A stretch of DNA of 64,000 nucleotides, taken from Mycobacterium rhizamassiliense (GTDB lineage: Bacteria; Actinomycetota; Actinomycetes; Mycobacteriales; Mycobacteriaceae). Where the stretch lies: assembly GCF_900157375.1 (NCBI RefSeq), contig NZ_LT721901.1, forward strand, positions 2,590,315 to 2,654,314. The letters run 5' to 3'. The first letter of the stretch is position 1. Each line of letters begins with the position of its first letter. The position numbers and the translations under genes were made by a program. The notes below the pieces were generated by a model. The model was not told the DNA's origin. It searched no databases and saw only the letters and a list, made by a program, of their open reading frames with translations. Below are positions 57,998 to 64,000 of this stretch, in pieces.

Positions 57998-58465
57998 CTA
58001 AGCGACCACCATGTCGTGCGTCTGACATCGACGTCGGAAGCCGCACGTGACAACAGCCCCGCCTCGACTGCCGAAGGGTGAAGTGCGCTGCCGCCCCGCG
58101 CCCTTTATCCTGAGCGCCGTGGGCGTCGGACGTTCCGGCAGCTCCGTCTTGATCTCGCGGATCATTCGGGCTGTCGATTGCCGCAACAACCTGAGCTCGG
58201 CCGACAGCTTCACCCGCAGCTTCACGTCATCACCGCAGGCGTCGTACATCGCCGCCAGATCGACCGTGCGGTCAGTCTCGGCAGCGAGCAAATCCACTTG
58301 AAAGCGCTCTTGCGGTGACCATTCCAAAGCCTCGCCATGTTCCTGCCCCACCAACGCCAACTGCTCGTCCAGTGAGCGCAGCACCGCTTGTGCCTCAGCA
58401 GAACGTGACCGCCCGCGCTGCAGGCGGCTCTTGGGCGCAGAAGCCTTGACGGTCGAGGTGTTCAT
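57998..58465 (-). CDS. small helical protein, phage/ICE accessory type
   Basis: A 155-residue protein starting MNTSTVKASAPKSRLQRGR with a basic head, long helices (SAEAQAVLRSLDEQLALVGQE, DVKLRVKLSAELRLLRQSTARMI) and a basic tail. The layout recalls small accessory proteins near terminase genes in actinobacterial prophages, but no such genes are near. It converges on the nuclease-like gene. An in-frame TTG is six bases upstream. Function unknown. Confidence 0.5.
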   Translation of the reverse strand: MNTSTVKASAPKSRLQRGRSRSAEAQAVLRSLDEQLALVGQEHGEALEWSPQERFQVDLLAAETDRTVDLAAMYDACGDDVKLRVKLSAELRLLRQSTARMIREIKTELPERPTPTALRIKGAGRQRTSPFGSRGGAVVTCGFRRRCQTHDMVVA

Positions 58466-58663
58466 GGACAAGTGAGGCTTTTTACTTTTCTGCGAAATGC
58501 GATGCGGGAGGGCGTTGTTGCGAACTGCACCGATCGTTGGTGTGCGTGTGGTGTTTGTGGGGTCGCCGTTCGCGCTGTGATCGCGCGCGAGGTTGATTGA
58601 CTCGGTAAGCAGTGGCGCGGTTCCTCTGCGGTTCGTTGTTGCTCGCTATTTCAGGTTGGCGGG

Positions 58664-60331
58664 TTAGTCGAGGAGTGTGATGTCGGGGGTCGTGGTGGTG
58701 TCTTGTTTGGTGCGGGGTGCTGAGGTGCGTTTGTTGGGTTGTCTACGGGCGGGGTTGGTCTGTTCGTCGAGTCCGTGGTGGTGTAGTGCTTCGCGGAGGG
58801 TGTCGGCGATTGCTGGTGATTGGTGTGTGGCAACAACTTTCATGGTTTCGGTGGCGGCGAGCGCGGTGAGTTGGTCGAGTGCTGTTTGTCGTGCTATCCG
58901 TTGCGGTAGTGGGTTGTCGCAGTTGGGGTAGTGCTCGTCGAGATGGATTCTTGCGGCGTGGCGGCGGCTTTCTCGGTTGGTGTGGGCGAACTCAAATAGT
59001 GCGTGGTCGAGTTCGGTGTGTTGTGACCAGCCTGCGGCGTGCATCCAGGTGCTCGGGGTGGTGGTAGGCGTGGTTTGCAATGCGTGGGCGGCGTCGGGGT
59101 TGGTGTGCCACAGGCGTAATCGCGTGGTGTGGTGCAGTGTGCAGCGCAGTATTCCCATGGCGCGGTCGTCGTCTTCGAGCCACAGCCAGTATCCGGAGAG
59201 CAGGGTTGCCGAGATTTGGGTGGCGGCGGCGGCGATCGGTGGTTGGGACTGGTTCCAGTGGGCGCACAACGCGGCGAACTCGGCGGTCATGATGTGCGGG
59301 GACGTGGGGGTGAGGTGTTGGTGAAGCTGGAGGCGCTGGTCTGCGAGCTGGCGATCGTGAGTGTGCGCGGCTTGGGCAACCAGGGCCCTGGTGAATCGGT
59401 GTGCGGTGAAGGCGAGGTGGGCGAGTTCTTGTGGTGTGCGGTGCTGGCAGTGCGATCTGTCGGCGAGCACAGTGTGGTAGTCGGTGTAGAGCTTGGAGAG
59501 GTGGTCGATGTTTTCCAGCGCGGCGGATCTGGTGCTTGTCAGGGGTACCAGGGCACGGGTGAGCTGCGGGAGTTCAGACTTGCGTCGCCTGGGCTGGGTA
59601 TCCGAGCGGTAGCCGATGAGTGGCCGCTCGTGCCCGGATGCGTCGACGATTGCCTGGGCTGTGTCGGTGTCGCGTCGGGTGTGACACAGGGCGGCTGCGG
59701 CGAGTCGCATCTGCATGATGCACAGCGCCAGCGCGTCGGAGAGGGCATCGGGTCTGCGGTCAGTGTTGGTCGCCGAGTCCTCGGCGTCGAGGTCGTGCAC
59801 CGCTTCGGGCTGGGCGCACTGATCAACGTGTTCGATGTCGACGAGCGTGCTCAGTGTGTGATACGCCGCGGCGGGGCATAGGGCCCGGCCATCGATGGGC
59901 ACGTGCTGGTGGTCGGTGTCGATGACACCTGTCGTGGGTGGGTGCTCGTCGAGATCGTCGAAGATGTCGCGGGCTGCGATGTCGGGGGCGTAGGTGGCGA
60001 TGCCAAGCATCCTGGCGTGGGTCCACGCTCTGGCGATAAACGACTCGATTGGTTCGTCATCGCGACGCGCGACACCGTACGCAAGCAGGACAGTCCATCG
60101 GCCCAGTTGTTGCCGTAAAACAATGGCCGCGCCGACGGTGTGGCCGGCCAGCATCAACCGCAGCGCCGCGATGGTGCTTTGCAGCGCCCAGGACAGGTGG
60201 GTCGGCCACGGGCTCTCGTGCGGTGTTGTGTGCTGTGTGAGCCGATGCCCTTGACGGATAAAGACCGCGTCTAATTCGCAGATCGACAGCAAATGAGGAA
60301 GGTACTGGTTCATCGCGCGTTGGGCTGGCAC
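58664..60331 (-). CDS. large helical protein of unknown family, paralogue B (probably N-terminally broken)
   Basis: 555 residues read from GTG 60331. It is a clear paralogue of the gene at 60574-62439 across its whole length: LRLMLAGHTVGAAIVLRQQLGRW, EFAALCAHWNQSQPPIAAA, GYWLWLEDDDRAMGILRCTLHH. It lacks the first ~65 residues of its twin in this frame because no start is found, although matching codons continue upstream to about 60544. Tail Lys/Thr-rich (PARRQPNKRTSAPRTKQDTTTTPD). Function unknown; the LxxG..xGAAxxLRQ pattern recalls HEPN-like abortive infection proteins only faintly. Confidence 0.65.
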   Translation of the reverse strand: MPAQRAMNQYLPHLLSICELDAVFIRQGHRLTQHTTPHESPWPTHLSWALQSTIAALRLMLAGHTVGAAIVLRQQLGRWTVLLAYGVARRDDEPIESFIARAWTHARMLGIATYAPDIAARDIFDDLDEHPPTTGVIDTDHQHVPIDGRALCPAAAYHTLSTLVDIEHVDQCAQPEAVHDLDAEDSATNTDRRPDALSDALALCIMQMRLAAAALCHTRRDTDTAQAIVDASGHERPLIGYRSDTQPRRRKSELPQLTRALVPLTSTRSAALENIDHLSKLYTDYHTVLADRSHCQHRTPQELAHLAFTAHRFTRALVAQAAHTHDRQLADQRLQLHQHLTPTSPHIMTAEFAALCAHWNQSQPPIAAAATQISATLLSGYWLWLEDDDRAMGILRCTLHHTTRLRLWHTNPDAAHALQTTPTTTPSTWMHAAGWSQHTELDHALFEFAHTNRESRRHAARIHLDEHYPNCDNPLPQRIARQTALDQLTALAATETMKVVATHQSPAIADTLREALHHHGLDEQTNPARRQPNKRTSAPRTKQDTTTTPDITLLD

Positions 60332-60561
60332 ATCGAGATTGTCGATTCGAGCCCAGTAGCGGCTGATCAGTGTCGCGGCGAGTTGTGCCGGGCCGCTCGC
60401 TGCCAGGCGTTCGTATGCTCTGACGGTGGGCGCGACGTACTGAGCGGGGGGTCCGGCGTGTGTGCTGGCACGCTCGGCGTTCTCGGGTGTCGGTTGCCTC
60501 AGACCGAGTCCGCGTTCGACCCTGTTGTGATGACTGTTTTCCCCTGCACGTTGGTGGACAT
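60332..60561 (-). pseudogene. displaced N-terminus of paralogue B
   Basis: Translating in the frame of paralogue B upstream of 60331 gives GENSHHNRVERGLGLRQPTP from 60544, which lines up with GRKSRHKRERRLGQVQPTP of paralogue A, and continues without stops. The starts available (GTG 60549, ATG 60561) are in another frame that stops after ~20 codons. One base gained in the GGGGAAAA run (60537-60544) would restore a full-length protein from GTG 60549. A slip in that run, or true frameshifting, is the likely explanation. Confidence 0.6.
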
Positions 60562-60573
60562 CGGGTCTCGGCG

Positions 60574-62439
60574 TCAGTCGAAAAGTGGTGTGTCGGGGGT
60601 TGCGGTGGTGTCGTGTGCCGTGCCGGGTGGCGTCGTGCGGCCCTCGGGTTGTCGGCGCGCTGGGCTGGTCTGGAGGTCGAGTCCGCTGTTGTGCAGTGCT
60701 TCGCGCATGGTGTTGGCGATTGTTCGTGATTGGTGTGTGTCAACAACTTTCATGATTTCGGTGGCGGCGAGGGTGGTGACTTTGTCCAGTGCTACTTCTC
60801 GGGCTTGGCGCTGCGGTAGCCAATCGTCGGCGTAGTGGTCGTCATCGCGGAAGAGGAGGGCTGGGGCGTCGATGCGGCTTTCGCGGTTGGCGTGGGCGTA
60901 GTCGTAGAGCGAGAAATCGAGCGAGCGGTGTTGCGACCAGCCTGCGACGTTGCGCCAGCGGCGCGGGGTGGTCGAGGGGATGGTCTGCAATTCTTGGGCG
61001 GCGTCGGGGTTGGTGTGCCATAACCGCATTCGCGCGGCGTGGTGCAGGGTGCAGCGCAGGATTCCCATAGCGCGGTCGTCTTCTTCGAGCCACAGCCAAT
61101 ACCCCGAGAGCAGGGTTGCCGAGATTTGGGTGGCGGCGGCAGCGATGTGTGGTCGGGACTGGTTCCAGTGCGCGCACAGCGCGGCGAATTCCGCGGTCAA
61201 GATCTGCGCGGACCGCGGGCCCAGATGGTGGCGGATCCCGAGGCGCCCCTGTGAGATGTTGAGGTCCAGGGCATGGGAGTGCTCGGTGATCGCGAATCTG
61301 ATGTAGCGGTGCGCGGCGAAGGCGAGTTCGGCGAGCTCTCGCGGCGTGGGATGCTCGGCGCGGGATCTGTCAGCGAGCACTGCGTGGTAGTCGGTGTAGC
61401 GCTGGAAGAGTTCGTTGATGTTGGTGGAGGACGCCAGTTCGGTGCGCACCAGCGGCACCAGGGCCGCGGTCGGCCGGTGGAGCGGCGACGTGCACAGCGG
61501 CACTGATGGTGTCGCCGCGCGCACGGCGGGTGGCCGCTCGGGAGCCCACAGCGAACCGAGTGCGCGTGCGGTGTCGGGGTCGGGTGGCGCTGCACCTCTT
61601 CTGGGTGCGGCGAGTCGCATATGCATAAGGCACAGCGACAGCGCATCGCAGAGAGCTCGGGTCGGCGAGTCCGTGGCGTCGAGGTCGTGAACAACCTCGC
61701 ACTCGGTCGGCAGTTCAGGTGGTTGTCCGTCGATGAGCTGACACAGTTCGTGATACACGTGGGCGGGGCATACGGCTCGCTCGCCGAGTTGGACATGCTC
61801 GTGGTCGGTGCGGATCACCCCTGTGGTGGGTGGGTGGGTGTCGATATCGTCGAAGATGTCGTCTGCCCCGACGGCGGCAGTGCATTGACCGAGCATGTCG
61901 ATGGCGCTGCGTGTCCACGCTCTGGCGATAAACGATTCGATCGATTCGTAACGGCGCTGCACGACGGGGTGGGCCCGCGCCAGCAGTAGTGTCCATCGGC
62001 CAAGTTGTTGCCGCAAAATGATTGCCGCGCCAACGGTTTGGCCGGCGAGCATCAAGCGCAGCGCCGCGATGGTGCTTTCCAGACTCCAGGACAGGTGTGT
62101 TGGCCACCGGCTCTCATGCGGCGGCGAATACCACAGCTGACGGCTTCCGCCGAGAAGAGCTGCGTCCAATGCGCTGATCGCCAACAGATGAGCAACGCAG
62201 TGGTCCATGCAACGTTGGGCCACAGCATCCAGATTGTCGATCCGCGTGGTGTGGCGATTGATGAGTGCTGCGGCCAGTTGTGCTGGGCCGCTCGCCGCGA
62301 CGCGTGTATAGGCTTCGACGGTGGGTGCGATGTCGCGAGTGCGTCGTTCGGCCTTGACGATCGCGCGTTCGGCTTCTTTGGGCGTCGGTTGCACCTGACC
62401 GAGCCTGCGTTCGCGCTTGTGGCGACTTTTGCGTCCCAT
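60574..62439 (-). CDS. large helical protein of unknown family, paralogue A
   Basis: A 621-residue protein. It has a basic start (MGRKSRHKRERRLGQVQPTP), helical body (IAALRLMLAGQTVGAAIILRQQLGRWTLLLA, AEFAALCAHWNQSRPHIAAAATQ, GYWLWLEEDDRAMGILRCTLHHAARMRLW) and disordered Pro/Thr-rich end. ATG 62439 follows GGGAGGGG. The downstream paralogue B begins 13-25 bases after the stop, so the pair arose by tandem duplication and is co-transcribed. I do not recognise the family and see no enzyme motif. Confidence 0.75.
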   Translation of the reverse strand: MGRKSRHKRERRLGQVQPTPKEAERAIVKAERRTRDIAPTVEAYTRVAASGPAQLAAALINRHTTRIDNLDAVAQRCMDHCVAHLLAISALDAALLGGSRQLWYSPPHESRWPTHLSWSLESTIAALRLMLAGQTVGAAIILRQQLGRWTLLLARAHPVVQRRYESIESFIARAWTRSAIDMLGQCTAAVGADDIFDDIDTHPPTTGVIRTDHEHVQLGERAVCPAHVYHELCQLIDGQPPELPTECEVVHDLDATDSPTRALCDALSLCLMHMRLAAPRRGAAPPDPDTARALGSLWAPERPPAVRAATPSVPLCTSPLHRPTAALVPLVRTELASSTNINELFQRYTDYHAVLADRSRAEHPTPRELAELAFAAHRYIRFAITEHSHALDLNISQGRLGIRHHLGPRSAQILTAEFAALCAHWNQSRPHIAAAATQISATLLSGYWLWLEEDDRAMGILRCTLHHAARMRLWHTNPDAAQELQTIPSTTPRRWRNVAGWSQHRSLDFSLYDYAHANRESRIDAPALLFRDDDHYADDWLPQRQAREVALDKVTTLAATEIMKVVDTHQSRTIANTMREALHNSGLDLQTSPARRQPEGRTTPPGTAHDTTATPDTPLFD

Positions 62440-62864
62440 CGTGCTGGGCCCCTCCCGGTACTGGCCGCTGGCCCGGTGCGACGCCGTACCGCGACGCGCC
62501 CTGAGTTCTTTTGGTGGGCAACGAGTGTCGCTTCGGTTCGCACCGGGCCTGGTATTGGCGCAGCGTAAAGCGCAGCGCGGCAAGCCGTCTACCAGTGACC
62601 CGCAAATAACTCGCCACGGCATGACGCAACGTCGAAAAGTGCCGGACCCTCCGGAATTGCGATGTCGACGGTTGCGAGCAGCGCGCAACGCGTGCAGTGG
62701 CAACGGCAGCGTGCTCACGATCTGCAGTTCAGATCCCCACGAGTCGCTGCGTGGCCGCCCGTCGTCAGTGCAACCGTTCCTCGAGTGGGATCCGCCCACC
62801 AGACACCGGTCGTTTCAGGGCGCGCATTCCTACCACACAGGTTCGGCCAGCGCACAATGACGGT
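62440..62864. other. 425-base spacer between divergent island genes
   Basis: It separates paralogue A (leftward) from the 105-residue gene (rightward). Open frames here are short or antisense continuations. A GGGAGGGG ribosome site for paralogue A lies at the left end. I see no palindrome of note. Confidence 0.4.
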
Positions 62865-63182
62865 ATGGACGACGATCTGATACCCACCGCGTTGCTCACC
62901 CGGGTGTTGGGCCGGCATTTGCGGCTGCCAGCGAGTTGGGATGACCCCGAGCGCGAGGAGTTCGTCGCCGAAGCCGCTCAAGAAGTCGCCTACCGGGTGG
63001 CGGAGCTGGCCGATGATTGGGCAGAGCGCGCCGTGACCGAATGGGGCCGAGCACACTGGCAGCTCCCCGATGCTGACACCCACGCCCAGGTGGTGCAGCA
63101 GGCCCGCACAGCCGCACTGGTCGCGGTGTTGTGCGAGGTTCTACCCGAGGTGGCGGTCGCCGAATTCTTTGCCGTGGCCTGA
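62865..63182 (+). CDS. hypothetical acidic helical protein of island type
   Basis: A 105-residue protein (MDDDLIPTALLTRVLGRHLR, REEFVAEAAQEVAYRVAELADDWAERAV) of mostly helix. Preferred start ATG 62865; the longer frame from 62697 has no support. It is convergent with the zinc-finger gene at 63354. Such small acidic proteins are common in actinobacterial plasmids and ICEs. Function unknown. Confidence 0.55.
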   Translation: MDDDLIPTALLTRVLGRHLRLPASWDDPEREEFVAEAAQEVAYRVAELADDWAERAVTEWGRAHWQLPDADTHAQVVQQARTAALVAVLCEVLPEVAVAEFFAVA

Positions 63183-63353
63183 CTTTGCGGCCGCCGCGTC
63201 AAACCCGCCACGGCGTCGGGCGACCGCGGCCAAGCTCGTTGCCGAGGTCAGCGCGCGCCGCGAGGACAGCACCAGATGAAGCGCGTCCGGGCGCGACGGG
63301 AGGACCGCGGCGCGCTGCGCGGCGCCGCGGGAACGGGACCGCGCCCCGGGTAA

Positions 63354-63767
63354 TTAACCCAGCAGCCGGGCGGCCCGCAGCGCAGTCAGCAGCCGCGCAG
63401 CTGCACGCACAGTGGCGTCGTGCTCGCCACGATGCAGACTGCCCAGGGTAGCGGCATCGGCCAGACCGTCGAGCACATCGCGGCACGCACGGGGCGAGGC
63501 AAGCACGATCGCGGCCGCCTGGGCAGGGTCTGGCGATGGCGCGTGCAGCTCCACGACGCGATCGCGATACTCCACACGCACCACCGGCGTTTCGACCCGC
63601 TCCACCACACGCTCGACGCGCAATCCGATCGCCCCAGACCGAGCAGCTCGACGCTCCTCATAAGCGGCCCGGCGGCACACCTGCGAACACCACACCCGTG
63701 GACGGCCCCTACCGACAGCCGCGGGCAACCCGGCCCGACAACGCGGACAGACAGGCCGATCCGACAC
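63354..63767 (-). CDS. small zinc-finger protein of plasmid/ICE type
   Basis: A 137-residue protein. The N-terminus has a four-Cys zinc finger (CPRCRAGLPAAVGRGRPRVWCSQVC, C7, C10, C27, C31 by count) with the GRPRxWCSxxCR pattern typical of small proteins in mycobacterial and streptomycete mobile elements. The middle is basic and Val-rich (RVERVVERVETPVVRVEYRDR) and may be a coiled coil; the end is helical. Start ATG 63767. Role unknown, possibly nucleic-acid binding. Confidence 0.7.
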   Translation of the reverse strand: MSDRPVCPRCRAGLPAAVGRGRPRVWCSQVCRRAAYEERRAARSGAIGLRVERVVERVETPVVRVEYRDRVVELHAPSPDPAQAAAIVLASPRACRDVLDGLADAATLGSLHRGEHDATVRAAARLLTALRAARLLG

Positions 63768-63822
63768 CAGGAAACACTAACCCAATTTCGTACGGACGAA
63801 AAGACCGGCCCGATTCACGCCC

Positions 63823-64000
63823 TTAATGCAAGAGGTGTGTGGTGCGTGGGGCGGTTGAAAAATGGTGGTGGCGTTCGGCGTTGGTGAGCAGCGCCAACTC
63901 GGTGGAGCGAGTTATGTTGGTGTGCTCAAGAACTGGGACACAGGGGGCGGCGACAAAGGGGGACATGGGATCGCGGCGGTGATGTTGGAGTTGGTGGTAG
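63823..64000 (-). CDS. possible C-terminal end of a gene continuing past the window
   Basis: A minus-strand frame is open from base 64000 to TAA at 63823, ending ITRSTELALLTNAERHHHFS, then TAPRTTHLLH. Codon third positions are mainly C or G, as expected for coding. An ATG (MSPFVAAP) lies inside. No family is recognised and too little is present to be sure. Confidence 0.3.
   Translation of the reverse strand, partial: YHQLQHHRRDPMSPFVAAPCVPVLEHTNITRSTELALLTNAERHHHFSTAPRTTHLLH

Larger units (their letters stand above)
51158..64000. mobile_element. genomic island integrated at tRNA-Arg(CCU), right end outside window
   Basis: From the tRNA fragment rightward no gene matches core mycobacterial synteny. 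Gene content is of mobile type: zinc-ribbon small proteins, HEPN, SEFIR, PIN and nuclease-like genes, and a tandem pair of large unknown proteins. Base composition of 52.3-58 kb is visibly less GC-rich than the left half. No integrase is in the window; by the direction of the tRNA fragment, the complete tRNA-Arg, and often the integrase, should lie beyond 64 kb. Confidence 0.6.

Noticed and set aside
58664..62439. Calling the tandem proteins HEPN/AbiV-like
   Set aside because: The LRxMLAGxxxGAAxxLRQ pattern is only loosely like those families and there is no clear R-x4-6-H site conserved in both.
51158..64000. CRISPR array in the island
   Set aside because: No regularly spaced direct repeats with unique spacers; the only short tandem repeats are inside the PIN-like gene and in frame.

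Overview
This window is a high-GC mycobacterial chromosome. The left half, to about 31.9 kb, follows the gene order of the Mycobacterium tuberculosis Rv0876c-Rv0914c segment almost gene for gene. The inserted extras (pdxH between citA and gltA2, a GGDEF protein after ctpE) and tandem PPE genes suggest a slow grower such as a Mycobacterium avium complex member; the species is my inference.

1-31.9 kb is core chromosome. It holds an MFS-like membrane protein (cut by the window edge), a DUF3027 protein, a MarR regulator with an rRNA methyltransferase and a DUF2537 membrane protein, sepH, serC, an AurF-like diiron oxygenase with fprB, a VOC protein, citA/pdxH/gltA2 (citrate synthases and PLP synthesis), an FAD oxidoreductase, arfABC (including a 33-codon arfB), the prrAB two-component system, accD3, echA6, an MBL hydrolase, a serine-hydrolase lipoprotein, the calcium ATPase ctpE, a diguanylate cyclase, the Rv0909/Rv0910-type toxin-antitoxin pair, and a carotenoid oxygenase/thiolase pair.

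31.9-39.2 kb is accessory. It contains a multiply frameshifted MHS-family transporter pseudogene, a small Pro-rich secreted peptide with an unusual 5' palindrome array, a DUF4185 (GH183-like) secreted protein, two tandem PPE-SVP genes without a PE partner, and a DUF732 protein.

39.2-48.8 kb is an uncharacterised oxidative catabolic cluster: two P450s, a ferredoxin that has lost one expected cluster cysteine, three SDRs, a TauD-type dioxygenase, a two-component-type flavin monooxygenase, a SnoaL-like protein and two related TetR regulators. The divergent and upstream regions share a 16-bp palindrome close to CTGTACGATCGTACAG, twice as pairs exactly 22 bp apart. This looks like a dedicated TetR regulon.

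48.8-51.1 kb has small enzymes and small secreted proteins, one of them a pseudogene. At 51.1 kb the 3' half of a tRNA-Arg(CCU) lies alone, with its CCA end facing the core chromosome. This is how the displaced end of an element integrated in a tRNA gene looks, so the rest of the window (51.16-64 kb) is read as part of a genomic island whose other end is outside. The island carries a HEPN protein, a SEFIR/TIR protein, and a tight three-gene set: a PIN-like nuclease with 12-residue repeats and a histone-H1-like tail, a DUF4238 protein, and a PD-(D/E)XK-like protein with VECI in place of VECK. It then carries a tandem pair of about 620-residue proteins of unknown family (the second apparently frameshifted at its start) and plasmid/ICE-type small proteins. 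I think this is a candidate undescribed defence locus; the function is inference from domain types and context.
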